A stretch of 64,000 nt of DNA from Bacteriovoracaceae bacterium UBA6261. Its GTDB lineage: Bacteria; Bdellovibrionota; Bacteriovoracia; Bacteriovoracales; Bacteriovoracaceae. Positions 25,543 to 35,477 of the stretch are shown here, one piece after another; position 1 is the stretch's first letter; the number at the start of each line of letters is the position of its first letter. Position numbers and translations under genes: made by a program. The stretch is taken from positions 1-64,000 of the forward strand of contig DJVH01000095.1 in the NCBI GenBank assembly GCA_002440825.1. The letters are read 5' to 3'. The notes below the pieces were generated by a model. It made no database searches and was not told the origin of the DNA. It worked only from the letters and a program-made list of their open reading frames with translations.

Positions 25543-27447
25543 ATGAGTTTGCTCTGCACTTTAAAGAATATTCACTTAAGCTTTGGCCCCAAAGTCATCT
25601 TCAACAACGCCCAGATTTCAGTCTCGGTTGGTGATCGCATCGGTCTTTTAGGACTAAACGGCAAAGGCAAATCGACCCTTTTCAAAATCCTCACAGGCGA
25701 TCTGGTGCCTGACCATACATCCCCTCCTTTTGAGTTTAATAAGGCAAAAGGCGATGGCGATGAGGCAAAAAGATTTTCACTCTTTTATGTTCCTCAGGAA
25801 CTGCCTTTAGATAACAATTCCGAACTCACTTTAAAGGATTATTTCTTTGTCTTTTATCCTGAGTTAAAAAAAGTTTTTGAAACATCTCTTCATGACTTTG
25901 AAGAGCAACATGGATGGGATCTCGTTCATAATTATGAATCCTATCTGAAATATTTCGGACTCGAAGATCTCAATAAAAAAGTGCGCGACCTGAGCGGTGG
26001 TGAGCAAAAAAAGATTCTCCTGAGTCTTGGGCTTTCCAGCCGGGCGAATCTCATTCTGTGGGATGAGCCGACGAACCATCTCGATATCGACACCATCAAG
26101 TTGTTTGAAGATGAGCTCAACGCCACTTCAAAAGCTTTTATGCTGATTACGCATGATCGCTTTCTCCTCTCGAAACTGACGCGAAAAATCTTTCATATCC
26201 AGCACGGGCGAATAGAAAGTTTCAGCGGTTCTTATACGGACTACCTCGATTTTCTTCAGCGCTCGGAGCAATCTAAACTCAGCCTTCTGAATAAATTAAA
26301 AAACAATTTAGAGCGCGAGCAAGCCTGGATGAGACAAGGGATTAAAGCGCGCGGAACCAGAAGTAAAAAGCGCGTAGAAAATTTCCTGGATCTAAAGCAA
26401 AAAGTTTCCACAATTAAAAGTGAAGCGAAAAAAACGCTCGACCTTTCATTGCAGAAATCAAACCGTCAGACCAAAGTTCTTGTCGCATTTGACGACATGA
26501 CCTTCGCCTATCCGGAGCAGGCTCCCCTTTTTGAACACATCAGTGGAGAAATTCATAAAGGCAACAAAATCGGCCTGCTTGGAAAAAATGGCGTCGGTAA
26601 AACGACTTTGTTGAAATTGATACGAAACGAACTCCTTCCCAACAGCGGAATAATGAAGACCGCAGAAAATCTTCAGATCCAATATTTTTCGCAAAAAAGA
26701 GATGAGCTTGAAATCGACCAATCGCCTTATGAATTATTAGGCGATGGTTCAGATTTTGTAACATTGCCTGATGGTTCTAAACGCCACGTGATTTCATACT
26801 TCGAAAATTTTCTTTTTCACCGCGATGATATTCACCGTCCGCTCAAAACATTTTCCGGCGGAGAAAAGAGCCGCTTGCAACTGGCGCTCAATCTGACAAA
26901 GACAGGTGACATTCTTATTTTTGACGAACCTACCAACGATCTGGATCTTGAAACGATCAATATTCTCGAAGAGAAGCTGGCCGAATTTCAGGGAGCCGTG
27001 ATTCTCATTTCTCACGACAGGGCTTTCCTCAGCACGGTAACGAATAAGGTCTGGCTGCTGGAAAATAAAAATTTGCAAAATTTTGAAGGCGGTTACGATC
27101 AGGTCGCTCCTTATCTTGATCTGGTTGAAGTCGAAAGAGAACTGGCGGAAGAAGCTTCAAAGGCCGATCAAGCTCAGACCACTCCGGTCGTCGAAGAGAC
27201 AAAACCCACTCAGGCAAAACTCTCCAACAAAGAGAAAAAGCGCCTGGAAACTATTTATGAAGAAATTGAATCGACTGAAAATAAGATTAAAATCATTGAA
27301 GAAAAAATAGCCGGGCTCGATTACACCAAGCTCGCTGATCCAAAAAACCAGGAACTTAAAATTCTGACGGACGCCCAGGCCGTTCTGGATGAGAGGTTGC
27401 TTGCCCTTTATGAGGAACTGGAAGGCCTGGAATCCCGCAATACCTGA
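25543..27447 (+). CDS. uup: ABC-F family ATPase, Uup-like
   Basis: Two ATP-binding domains in one 634-residue soluble chain and no membrane segments. Domain 1 has Walker A GLNGKGKST (37-45), signature LSGGEQKK and Walker B with ILWDEPTNHLD. Domain 2 has GKNGVGKTT, FSGGEKSR and IFDEPTNDLD. The linker between (EREQAWMRQGIKARGTR) is the ABC-F interdomain arm, and the C-terminal ~80 residues form a coiled coil as in Uup. ABC-F proteins act on ribosomes or, for Uup, affect branched DNA intermediates and ribosome function. The symbol is a best match among ABC-F subgroups. Confidence 0.85.
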   Translation: MSLLCTLKNIHLSFGPKVIFNNAQISVSVGDRIGLLGLNGKGKSTLFKILTGDLVPDHTSPPFEFNKAKGDGDEAKRFSLFYVPQELPLDNNSELTLKDYFFVFYPELKKVFETSLHDFEEQHGWDLVHNYESYLKYFGLEDLNKKVRDLSGGEQKKILLSLGLSSRANLILWDEPTNHLDIDTIKLFEDELNATSKAFMLITHDRFLLSKLTRKIFHIQHGRIESFSGSYTDYLDFLQRSEQSKLSLLNKLKNNLEREQAWMRQGIKARGTRSKKRVENFLDLKQKVSTIKSEAKKTLDLSLQKSNRQTKVLVAFDDMTFAYPEQAPLFEHISGEIHKGNKIGLLGKNGVGKTTLLKLIRNELLPNSGIMKTAENLQIQYFSQKRDELEIDQSPYELLGDGSDFVTLPDGSKRHVISYFENFLFHRDDIHRPLKTFSGGEKSRLQLALNLTKTGDILIFDEPTNDLDLETINILEEKLAEFQGAVILISHDRAFLSTVTNKVWLLENKNLQNFEGGYDQVAPYLDLVEVERELAEEASKADQAQTTPVVEETKPTQAKLSNKEKKRLETIYEEIESTENKIKIIEEKIAGLDYTKLADPKNQELKILTDAQAVLDERLLALYEELEGLESRNT

Positions 27448-27522
27448 CCAACAGGCCTAGGCATCTTTTTCACCTTAAATTTTTTCAAAAAATCACGATA
27501 AGATTGCATTAGGAGTTGTCTC

Positions 27523-27969
27523 ATGAAGAAACCGCTTTTTTCTGCACTTTATTTTATTACACTCGCCACAGCAGGTCTGACGATTCATCAGGCTTTCGCC
27601 CAACGAGCACCTTCAGTAGAACCATTGACTGAAGTTTCACTTGAAGACAATATTCCTAAAAAAGACCATACCGGTTTCGATTTTCAAAAGCAGGAAGTGG
27701 CCACACACAAAGCTGAGATGAAAAGAGTTCCGGCCAATATTGCAACGAAAACATCACAACCTGCGACTCCGTACTCATACATCGGTCCAATGATTTTTTT
27801 ACTGGCCCTGCCGGCAGCTCTTTGGATTGTCGTAAGTAAAAAAATGAAGAATGGTGATGCTACAGCAAAAGTAGATTATTTTCCAAAAACACATCAGTTC
27901 AAGCCTTACAAAGTCGACAACTCCAGCCGCGATGTTGAAGAAGATGAGGACTATCCAAAAGCTTCTTAA
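27523..27969 (+). CDS. Exported membrane-anchored protein of unknown function
   Basis: 148 residues: a signal peptide (cleavage near FAQ, residue 27), a polar region of ~60 residues, one transmembrane helix (YIGPMIFLLALPAALWIVV, about 87-105), and an acidic cytoplasmic tail (DVEEDEDYPKAS). AGGAG lies before ATG 27523. No family recognised. It converges on the next gene with a four-base overlap. Confidence 0.65.
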   Translation: MKKPLFSALYFITLATAGLTIHQAFAQRAPSVEPLTEVSLEDNIPKKDHTGFDFQKQEVATHKAEMKRVPANIATKTSQPATPYSYIGPMIFLLALPAALWIVVSKKMKNGDATAKVDYFPKTHQFKPYKVDNSSRDVEEDEDYPKAS

Positions 27970-28616
27970 TTAGCGAACGTTTTCCATTTTCCATGTCCTT
28001 CATACATGAAAACCTGGCTCGTGAGATGAAATTTCACAATGAGTTCTTTGATGTCATCATCATTCAAATCTTGAAGATACACCTGATAATTTCTTAAATG
28101 GTAATGACCTTTGAGGGAGCGATATTCTTCAAAGAAAGCGGGGCCTTTAAATCCACTGAGTGTTTTGAGATCATTGTGATCAATGGTGATGGCGTAAACC
28201 CGGGACGTACTCTGCATTTCAGTGTATTTGCTCAAACCTTCATAGTAATACAGAATCAAAATGGAAGCCGAGGGCGACAAAGTCTTTAGTTCAATCCGGT
28301 AAAGTTCTGAATCATACCCTTTGGTCTCAAAGCGATAGGAAAAGATTTTTTTACGCTCACCTGCTTTCTTTTCAAAAATTTCAATCCAGTCTTCGCTGTC
28401 TTTTTTTACAAAGATGAGCTCTTCAGGTGTCTTGTCGCGGTTCAGATCGACTTCATAATAGGGCGTATGAATGAAATAGGAATACTTCTTGTCATCTGCG
28501 CCAGCTTTTTCTCTGGAAAGCTCACCTGAGAAGATTTGGCGAAAATAGCGCTCGTCCTGAGGACTCCCCTTCCATGGCACTAAGAACAAGAATAGTAAAA
28601 GGATGAATTTTCCCAT
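27966..28616 (-). CDS. Secreted protein with calcium-loop-like motifs
   Basis: 216 residues with an N-terminal signal peptide (hydrophobic stretch FILLLFLFLVPW). Two Asp-rich segments, DLNRDKTPEEL and DLNDDDIKELIV, resemble the DxNxDxxxEL loops found in VCBS/FG-GAP-like or EF-hand-like proteins. The N-terminal part carries several Tyr/Phe (YFRQIF, YFIHTPYYEVD). A periplasmic or surface role is likely. No precise family can be given. Confidence 0.65.
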   Translation of the reverse strand: MGKFILLLFLFLVPWKGSPQDERYFRQIFSGELSREKAGADDKKYSYFIHTPYYEVDLNRDKTPEELIFVKKDSEDWIEIFEKKAGERKKIFSYRFETKGYDSELYRIELKTLSPSASILILYYYEGLSKYTEMQSTSRVYAITIDHNDLKTLSGFKGPAFFEEYRSLKGHYHLRNYQVYLQDLNDDDIKELIVKFHLTSQVFMYEGHGKWKTFAN

Positions 28617-28763
28617 TAATTCCAGTGTATACGACCTTTAAAAAATGGGCGAATTCGTACTTTTTTACCTAGGGAGTTATTCCCATCCAAAACGGATTCA
28701 GCTAGACTATTAGTTAACTTAAACTCTCGGCTAATGAAAGCCCTTCCGGATAGAAGATAAAAA

Positions 28764-29513
28764 ATGGAATTTACTCTTTTGTTTACTAAAAACCAGGACC
28801 AAGGTGTCGTTAAAACATTTAAACCTGGCGAAACACCAACCAGCAAAATAGTCGATCTGGTCGAGGCTAAAAACTTCGCACTTCAAGGTTATATTTTCAC
28901 CGAAGACCTCAAAAGTGACGACTTCATGTCTGCGCTTGAAAGTGAAATCAAATTCTTTCCCATCCGTTCTAATTCCGAGTTCGGCCTGAGTGTCGAGCAG
29001 TTTGAAAAATTAAATTACGACGAAGGTAAAAAAATCTTCGATCGCATGAGAGACAACTGGATCCTTCAGAATAATATTTCTTTGATTGAAGAAGTTTTTA
29101 AAGTTCGCAACCATCTGCTCGGCCTCTGGCCCAATGACCGTTCTGGATTTTTCGAGGAACTCTGGTTCCTGCTAAAATCCAATCTGGGTGCCACCAACCT
29201 GAAACTGATCTATAACGATATGATCAAATCTAAAAACGAGAACGAAAAAAACAAACTTGTGAAAGTAAAAGTTCAGGGTGATCGTTATCCGGAAATCACG
29301 TCATGTGATGAAATGGATGAAATGGTTTTGAAAAGCTACGAAAAAGAATTTGGAAATATTTTCGAGATTACAGACTATAACAAAGAAAAAGGTCAGCTGG
29401 TTATTTGCGGCTCCATTAAAAAAAGCCCGATTTTAGTCATGGCCAACATCTATCAACTGACTCGATTGCAAAAAGCTTTACTTAGTTCACTCTTTGAAGG
29501 GTTAAATTTATAA
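28764..29513 (+). CDS. Cytoplasmic protein of unknown function
   Basis: 249 residues with no signal peptide or membrane helix; mixed helix/strand character with charged surfaces. Nothing recognisable as a family motif. It is a single gene closed by the hairpin at 29521-29536 and flanked by lineage-specific lipoprotein genes. It could be a lineage-specific protein. Confidence 0.65.
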   Translation: MEFTLLFTKNQDQGVVKTFKPGETPTSKIVDLVEAKNFALQGYIFTEDLKSDDFMSALESEIKFFPIRSNSEFGLSVEQFEKLNYDEGKKIFDRMRDNWILQNNISLIEEVFKVRNHLLGLWPNDRSGFFEELWFLLKSNLGATNLKLIYNDMIKSKNENEKNKLVKVKVQGDRYPEITSCDEMDEMVLKSYEKEFGNIFEITDYNKEKGQLVICGSIKKSPILVMANIYQLTRLQKALLSSLFEGLNL

Positions 29514-29520
29514 AAAAAAG

Positions 29521-29543
29521 GGCCTCCTAAGAGGCCTTTTTTT
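29521..29543. terminator. Bidirectional intrinsic terminator
   Basis: GGCCTC (29521-29526) and GAGGCC (29531-29536) pair around CTAA. AAAAAAAAG lies left and TTTTTTT right, so it serves both the plus-strand gene ending at 29513 and the minus-strand lipoprotein ending at 29542. Confidence 0.9.
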
Positions 29544-30600
29544 ATAACTTTATTTTTCTTCCATACACGGTCATTTGATAAGTCATATTCGCAACCGGCG
29601 TGAGGTCAAGAACATTTGATTGAAATGTCGTCGAACAGTTTCCTTGATAATTAAAAGCGTTTGCGACTCTCGACTGAGAAGCGATAACTGGTGCGAGAAT
29701 TTTGATCTCACTCTCCTGCGAAACTTTAAGTCTAGAAAAATCAATTGTAATAGTCATCGATTCATTATCCTCCCCCATGACAGGGGTAAACTCGGCAACC
29801 GGATAGTCTTTTCCATTAATTAAAACGACGAGACCAAAGCTCTGCAACGACCAAGGGGTAGGATTAAGCCGGCCGGTATTCTTTTCAATCTGAGCTGAAC
29901 ACGGCTCACACAATCCGGCTTCACGCATATCAGACTTGCATGTCATACGCAGTTTGGAATTTAGTGCTACGACAGTTGTATCTTTGGTAAAATATTCAAG
30001 TGAATATTGAATGACTATTTTCTGATTGGAAGAGAAAAAATAGGATGACTTGATATCCTCTGATGGCTGATGTTTTACAATAGAATGTTTGCGATCATTG
30101 GCCAGCATATCTTCTTTTGAAGCAGAAAGAATATAATAGGTAGCTCCTTTGGAAAGCACTCCAGGTGTACCTTCTGCCCAATCCAGGACTCGCCCCTCTT
30201 CTGGTTTTAATTTTAAATCCATCAAAGCTTGATCTTTCACTATCCCGGTGGGAACGAAATAGATTTCAGAGTGATCCGAATATGAGACGACCACTTCTGC
30301 TGAGGAATCCAGGAGCTTTTGAAATTCGATTTGCTCAGTTCTGTTCGTCTGGAATGTTTCTGAACCCAACCTGAATTCATCGAGCGGTTCTGGTTTTATT
30401 TGAGAATTTAGTTTGAGCAGATTATTTAATTTAATATTGAGAAGTTTTTCGCGAAGAACAGATGAATCGTTATTATGAGGAATGATTAAAAAGGCCTTTT
30501 GCTCGTATGCTGAGACAACTTGCGCACCAGATGTCTGATTTCCTGTCCCTTTGCAGGAAGTAAAAGTGAGAGCTGTGAGAAAGATGAGAATGATTTTCAT
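29542..30600 (-). CDS. Lipoprotein of unknown function
   Basis: Start ATG 30600 has AAGGAG upstream and gives a lipoprotein signal (lipobox FTSC, Cys 16). The 352-residue product is extracytoplasmic, beta-rich, and has further cysteines in the middle (MTCKSD, LCEPCSA) plus one near the C-terminus (GNCSTTF). No family recognised. A longer start exists in frame at 30636 but lacks a signal-like N-terminus. Monocistronic, between two terminators. Confidence 0.75.
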   Translation of the reverse strand: MKIILIFLTALTFTSCKGTGNQTSGAQVVSAYEQKAFLIIPHNNDSSVLREKLLNIKLNNLLKLNSQIKPEPLDEFRLGSETFQTNRTEQIEFQKLLDSSAEVVVSYSDHSEIYFVPTGIVKDQALMDLKLKPEEGRVLDWAEGTPGVLSKGATYYILSASKEDMLANDRKHSIVKHQPSEDIKSSYFFSSNQKIVIQYSLEYFTKDTTVVALNSKLRMTCKSDMREAGLCEPCSAQIEKNTGRLNPTPWSLQSFGLVVLINGKDYPVAEFTPVMGEDNESMTITIDFSRLKVSQESEIKILAPVIASQSRVANAFNYQGNCSTTFQSNVLDLTPVANMTYQMTVYGRKIKL

Positions 30601-30640
30601 AAAAACTCCTTGATGAAGAAGCTTTAACAAAAACAAAAAA

Positions 30641-30662
30641 GCCGCGCCTTTAGAGCGCAGCC
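30641..30662 (-). terminator. Intrinsic terminator behind hinT
   Basis: On the minus strand GGCTGCGC pairs with GCGCGGC (one G-U pair) and is followed by a run of T. It ends the rho-to-hinT operon. Confidence 0.85.
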
Positions 30663-30693
30663 TTTCTTATGGTTTTTTTCAAAAATGAAATGC

Positions 30694-31044
30694 TTAAGAA
30701 CGTCTTCCGAAGTGACCTAAAGGCTCTCCTCCAACGACGTGGAAGTGAGTGTGGAAAACCGTCTGACCTGCGTCCGGACCGAGATTAGTCACAACTCTGA
30801 AGCCGCTTTTAGAAAGGGGCAAGGTTGCCGTATACTCGGAAATTCCTTTGAATACTTCAGCGATTTGTTGAGGATTTTCGGCCATTTCAATCACGTTAGC
30901 TGTGTGCTGCTTATGAAGAAAAAGCAAATGAACTTTTGCCTGAGGATAAATATCTTCAAAGGCATAAACATGTTCATTCTCAAAAACTTTTTTTGAGGGA
31001 ATGGATCCGTTAATGATTTTACAAAACAAACAATCGCCACTCAT
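30694..31044 (-). CDS. hinT: HIT-family purine nucleoside phosphoramidase
   Basis: A 116-residue protein with CLFCKIINGSIPSKKV at the N-terminus and the histidine triad H98-T-H100-F-H102, exactly the HinT layout. HinT hydrolyses AMP-lysine and other phosphoramidates. It is last in the rho-yqhQ-prfA-prmC-murA run, 33 bp after murA, and followed by a terminator. Confidence 0.9.
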   Translation of the reverse strand: MSGDCLFCKIINGSIPSKKVFENEHVYAFEDIYPQAKVHLLFLHKQHTANVIEMAENPQQIAEVFKGISEYTATLPLSKSGFRVVTNLGPDAGQTVFHTHFHVVGGEPLGHFGRRS

Positions 31045-31077
31045 CTTTTTATCCCTTGGGTATCCCTTACGTAGTCC

Positions 31078-32331
31078 TTATGATTCCTTCACTCTTCTGA
31101 TTTTAGCACCAAGCTGAGAAAATTTCTCTTCCAATTTTTCGTAACCACGGTCAAGGTGGTAGACGCGTTGAAGTTCAGTGTCCCCTTTTGTCGCCAAGGC
31201 CGCAATAATCAACGCCGCTGAAGCTCTCAAGTCCGTACACATAATCGGAGCCGCTGTTAGCTGAGTGCCGCCTTCAATAACGGCGATTTTTCCTCTGAGA
31301 GTGATATTCGCGCCGAGACGGATAAGTTCCGGCACGTGCATAAATCTGTTTTCAAAAATATTTTCTGTGACAACTGAAATGCCTTTTACCTGAGTACAAA
31401 GGGCAATCAGCTGTGCCTGAGCATCTGTCGGGAAACCGGGGAAAGGAGCGGTATCAACCTGACAGCCTCTCAAATCGCTTTTATAAACCATGATCTTGTC
31501 ATCAGTGGTTTCGATTTTCGCTCCCATTTTGCGAAGAACGTCGATGACATATTGAAGGTGAACTGGATTGGATCCTTCAATGGTAATATTTGAACCAGTC
31601 GCCAATGCGGCCATGAGATATGTTGAAGCTTCGATACGGTCGCCGATCGCTTCGTACGTTACTTCTTTAAGACTTTTGACACCGGTAATTTCAAGTTTCT
31701 GAGTTCCGATCCCTTTAACATTTGCTCCCATGGCATTGAGGAAGTTGGCAAGATCGTCAATTTCGGGTTCAAGAGCAGCGTTTTCAATAGTTGTCGTTCC
31801 GTCTGCAAAGACGGCGGCCATCATCAGATTTTCAGTAGCACCGACTGAAGGAAAATCCAGGCGAAGATGAGTCGGCTGCATTTTTTTAACGTGCGCTTCA
31901 ACGTATCCTGCATTCAAATGAACTTCGCAGCCCATTTTTTCAAGGTTTACTAAGTGAAGATCGATTGGTCTTGTACCGATCGCACATCCACCAGGAAGCG
32001 AAACTTTTGCTTTATTCAGACGCGCAAGAAGCGGTCCCAGAACGAAAATAGAAGCGCGCATTGTTTTAACAATATCGTACGTCGCTTCGTGAGAATTCAA
32101 TGTCGAGGCATTGAATGTTGTCACATTTCCGTTTTTCGTGACCTGCACTCCAAGATTGGAGAGAAGCTTGATCATCGTTTTAATGTCCTGAAGTTCAGGA
32201 ATGTTTTTTAAATGAATTGGTTTATCAGAAAGAAGAACAGCTGCGAGAATCGGCAAATAAGCATTCTTTGCGCGAGAAATACGTACGTTTCCGGAAAGTG
32301 TACAAGGTCCGCTGATAATTAATTTGTCCAT
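31078..32331 (-). CDS. murA: UDP-N-acetylglucosamine 1-carboxyvinyltransferase
   Basis: Full-length (417 residues) MurA: K22 in the RISRAKNA motif, catalytic C116 in GGCAIGTRP, and the two-lobed EPT fold pattern. It catalyses the first committed step of peptidoglycan precursor synthesis in the cytoplasm, transferring enolpyruvate from PEP. C116 rather than Asp predicts fosfomycin sensitivity at this residue. It lies 16 bp after prmC in an operon. Confidence 0.97.
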   Translation of the reverse strand: MDKLIISGPCTLSGNVRISRAKNAYLPILAAVLLSDKPIHLKNIPELQDIKTMIKLLSNLGVQVTKNGNVTTFNASTLNSHEATYDIVKTMRASIFVLGPLLARLNKAKVSLPGGCAIGTRPIDLHLVNLEKMGCEVHLNAGYVEAHVKKMQPTHLRLDFPSVGATENLMMAAVFADGTTTIENAALEPEIDDLANFLNAMGANVKGIGTQKLEITGVKSLKEVTYEAIGDRIEASTYLMAALATGSNITIEGSNPVHLQYVIDVLRKMGAKIETTDDKIMVYKSDLRGCQVDTAPFPGFPTDAQAQLIALCTQVKGISVVTENIFENRFMHVPELIRLGANITLRGKIAVIEGGTQLTAAPIMCTDLRASAALIIAALATKGDTELQRVYHLDRGYEKLEEKFSQLGAKIRRVKES

Positions 32332-32347
32332 TGCTGTCCTCTATTTA

Positions 32348-33244
32348 TTAAGGTTGCTTTCTCATTCTTAAAAAGCGATTTCTGCCGGTATAATCTTTAA
32401 TCACTTCGACTTTTGCAAATCCTACTTTGGTTGCGATATGTGCCAGGCCTTCAAGGTGGTTTTCATGCCCCTCGATCAAGCTCATGCCATCGTCGTTCAG
32501 TTTTTTGAATATGCTTCGGAAAAAGTCTTCGAACCAAAGATCGTAGACCCCGTCATCCAAAAATAATGCCATGGCGGGTTCATAACTAAGTACCTGATGA
32601 TGAACAGAATCGTGATCCGCGCGCGATTTGATATAGGGCGGATTGGATAAAATCAGATCAAAATTCCCCTCGACGTTCACCAGGCGGTCGCTTTGGTGAA
32701 AGCTAATGTTGTGCTTGGCAGAAATAGCGTAACGAAGGTTAAAAAAGTTTTCTTTTGCCAAAGTCAGGGCCTTTTCAGAAATATCCGTGGCGACGACATC
32801 CAGCTCGGCCACATCTTCCATCATAAGGGTCAAGGCAATAATGCCGGATCCAGTCCCCACGTCGATGACTTTGCACTTCTTTTTCTTGTAGTTTTTAGCG
32901 ATTTCCTGAGTGGCCAGTTCGACCAGGATTTCCGTTTCGCTTCTGGGAATCAGAACATCAGGCGAGACTTTAAAAAGCGAGCGGTAAAAATACGCATAGC
33001 CTGTAATGTATTCGAGAGGCACACCCTCTTTTAATTTTTCAAAAAAGATAGTCAGTGGATTTGTTCTGCTCGGCAGATAAGGAAAATCAAAAAGCTCCTC
33101 TGAGTCCACTCCGTTTAAAAAGGCGTGAAGCTTGATATCGTTTTTAAGACGATGAAGTGTGAGGCCAGGATAATGAGAAAGAAGCGATTTTTTTTCTTCG
33201 TTGTACAGAGTCTGTAAATACTCGCCCAATCTCTTGATTGTCAT
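32348..33244 (-). CDS. prmC: Peptide chain release factor N5-glutamine methyltransferase
   Basis: 298 residues with the SAM-binding motif VIDVGTGSG (about 126-134) and the catalytic NPPY at 201-204, in the length and order of PrmC. It methylates the Gln of the GGQ motif of release factors, and the adjacent prfA encodes one target. Starts 15 bp after prfA. Confidence 0.95.
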   Translation of the reverse strand: MTIKRLGEYLQTLYNEEKKSLLSHYPGLTLHRLKNDIKLHAFLNGVDSEELFDFPYLPSRTNPLTIFFEKLKEGVPLEYITGYAYFYRSLFKVSPDVLIPRSETEILVELATQEIAKNYKKKKCKVIDVGTGSGIIALTLMMEDVAELDVVATDISEKALTLAKENFFNLRYAISAKHNISFHQSDRLVNVEGNFDLILSNPPYIKSRADHDSVHHQVLSYEPAMALFLDDGVYDLWFEDFFRSIFKKLNDDGMSLIEGHENHLEGLAHIATKVGFAKVEVIKDYTGRNRFLRMRKQP

Positions 33245-33259
33245 GACTTTTTAGTCCTC

Positions 33260-34333
33260 TTAGTCTTCTTGGCCTTTCATCAGTTCAGCCTGGTGATGAG
33301 CGATAAGCGCATCTGTGATATCTCCCAGATCGCCGTTCATTACACCTTCCAGATTGTGAACAGTCAGACCAATTCTGTGATCAGAAATTCTGTTTTGAGG
33401 ATAGTTATATGTTCTGATTTTTTCCGAACGGTCACCTTCTCCGATCTGGCCGCGACGTTCAGAATCGATTTCATCTTTTTGCGCCTTCACCATTTGTTCA
33501 TAAATTCTCGAACGGAGAATCTTCATCGCCTTCTCTTTGTTTTTGAGCTGCGACTTCTGATCCTGGTTGGCCACCGACATCCCCGTCGGAATGTGAGTGA
33601 TACGAACAGCAGAGTCAGTTGTGTTAACGGACTGACCGCCCGATCCACCTGAACGATAAACGTCAATACGAAGATCGTTAGGGTTTAATTCGAATTCAAC
33701 TTCATCCACTTCAGGCATAACTGCAATGGTGATCGTTGAAGTGTGAACACGTCCCATCGTTTCAGTCTTTGGAACACGTTGAACGCGGTGAACTCCCGCT
33801 TCCCATTTAAGTTTTGAATAAACTTTTTCACCAGTGACGGTGAAAATAATTTCTTTTAGTCCCTGGTCACCTTCAGACATTGAATCAACTTCAATTTTGT
33901 AGCCGAGGTGGCGGAAATAGTTTTGATAAAGACGGAACATGTCAGCTACGAAGATTGAAGCTTCGTCACCACCGGCACCTGCTCTCATCTCGATAATAAC
34001 GTTTCTGTCATCAAGAGGATCTTTCGGAAGGAGAAGAATTTTCAACTTCTCTTCCATAGGCCCGACCTGAGCTTCCAGTTCTGAAAGTTCAGCTTTGGCC
34101 ATTTCGCGAAGATCTTCGTCTTTTTCATTGCGAAGAATCTCTTTGGAACCTTCAAGATCGCTTTTTAATTTTTTGTATTCTCTATAGACGTTAACTACTT
34201 CTTCAATGTTTGAGCGCTCAGATGAGATTTCTCTGAATTCTTTCTGGCGGTCATAAATCGTAGGGTCAGCGAGCTTTTCAGTTAATTGCTCGTAACGGTT
34301 AACAACATTTTCTAACTTATCAAACATCGACAT
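33260..34333 (-). CDS. prfA: Peptide chain release factor 1
   Basis: 357 residues. The GGQ catalytic motif is at 232-234 and the stop-codon-reading P-K-T tripeptide at 188-190 matches the RF1 PxT type (UAA/UAG), not the RF2 SPF type. It ends translation by hydrolysing peptidyl-tRNA at UAA/UAG. It precedes prmC, its modifier. Note that two genes in this window carry in-frame TAA codons; this factor would end translation there. Confidence 0.97.
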   Translation of the reverse strand: MSMFDKLENVVNRYEQLTEKLADPTIYDRQKEFREISSERSNIEEVVNVYREYKKLKSDLEGSKEILRNEKDEDLREMAKAELSELEAQVGPMEEKLKILLLPKDPLDDRNVIIEMRAGAGGDEASIFVADMFRLYQNYFRHLGYKIEVDSMSEGDQGLKEIIFTVTGEKVYSKLKWEAGVHRVQRVPKTETMGRVHTSTITIAVMPEVDEVEFELNPNDLRIDVYRSGGSGGQSVNTTDSAVRITHIPTGMSVANQDQKSQLKNKEKAMKILRSRIYEQMVKAQKDEIDSERRGQIGEGDRSEKIRTYNYPQNRISDHRIGLTVHNLEGVMNGDLGDITDALIAHHQAELMKGQED

Positions 34334-34339
34334 GGGAAA

Positions 34340-35470
34340 TTAGCCTTCTAAAAAATCTTTAAGTTTAAAATTACTGTTTTCAATATCAGAAAGAAGAGAG
34401 AAATCGATCTCATCAACAGTGATGGTTTTTTCTTTCGCTTCTTTCAGGTTGTATTTCTCTTCAAGGAATAAGACCGCTTTAATGCTCGCCAGAGCAATTT
34501 CAAGCTGGCGGTCATCGGGTTCTCTCGTCGTTAGTTTTTGTAATAATCTTCCCGGGTAGCTTAGAACTTTTCCCAAAGTCGAATTGGGATCCTTTCCTAC
34601 AAATTTAATCAGCTCGTAAGAAATTCCGGCTATCGGAAGTGTCAGTGCTACTTTAAAAAGCATTGCATAGAGGTGCTTGACTACTACCGGTGCATTTACA
34701 CCGATCGGAACGATTGCAAAAATGACAGCGAATAGAATAATTGAAACAAACATCAAAAAGAAAATAAAGGTCGTTCCACAGCGAGGGTGAAATGTCGGAT
34801 GTCTTCTGGCATTTTCAATAGTGAGTTCTTCACCCGCTTCAAACGTCGAAATCGATTTGTGTTCAGCCCCGTGATATTGGAAAACTTTTTTGATGTCTGG
34901 AAGAAAACTGATCAGCCAGATATACGTTAAAAAGATAAAGGCTTTAATCGTTCCGTCTATCGCATGGAACTGCCAGCTTTGAAGATCCCACTTGGCCCCA
35001 CTGAATTTTTCAATCAGCGCAGTCAATGCGTGTGGAAGGAAAACGAATAAACCGATCCCAAAAGCAAACGAAAAGGCAATCGACACAAATGTGGCAAATC
35101 CTACTTTCTCTTTTGATTTTTTGTCTTTCTCGTATTCGGCTTCCGTCATCCCTTTCTTCAAAGCTTCTTTTTTGTTTTCTTCATCCATCGCAATATTTGC
35201 TGAATAGTTAAGAGAGACAACTCCGTTGGCCATCGTCTCAATGAGAACGAGAACGCCGCGAAGAAAAGGTTTTTTTAAAACGGCGAGTTTATTAGATAGC
35301 CCAAACCATTGGTCGCGTCTTAAACGGATAGCTCCGTCCGGTTTTCTGACCGCTACGACAAAGGCATTAGGAGATCTCATCATAACACCTTCGATGACGG
35401 CCTGGCCGCCAATCGAAGCGTATTGTTGAGTGATAAGCAGAATAATCTTTTTAAGCGTACTTTTTTTCAT
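34340..35470 (-). CDS. DUF1385 membrane protein, YqhQ-like
   Basis: 376 residues starting with the family motif GGQAVIEGVMMRSP and FHPRCGTTFIF in the centre, with about four transmembrane helices (around 120-150, 160-190, 225-250 and 260-285). DUF1385 proteins are widespread in bacteria, commonly next to prfA, with unknown activity. Spacing of 7 bp behind rho and 6 bp before prfA puts it in the same operon. Extra Arg/Lys-rich and acidic ends are normal for the family. Confidence 0.85.
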   Translation of the reverse strand: MKKSTLKKIILLITQQYASIGGQAVIEGVMMRSPNAFVVAVRKPDGAIRLRRDQWFGLSNKLAVLKKPFLRGVLVLIETMANGVVSLNYSANIAMDEENKKEALKKGMTEAEYEKDKKSKEKVGFATFVSIAFSFAFGIGLFVFLPHALTALIEKFSGAKWDLQSWQFHAIDGTIKAFIFLTYIWLISFLPDIKKVFQYHGAEHKSISTFEAGEELTIENARRHPTFHPRCGTTFIFFLMFVSIILFAVIFAIVPIGVNAPVVVKHLYAMLFKVALTLPIAGISYELIKFVGKDPNSTLGKVLSYPGRLLQKLTTREPDDRQLEIALASIKAVLFLEEKYNLKEAKEKTITVDEIDFSLLSDIENSNFKLKDFLEG

Positions 35471-35477
35471 AAATTAA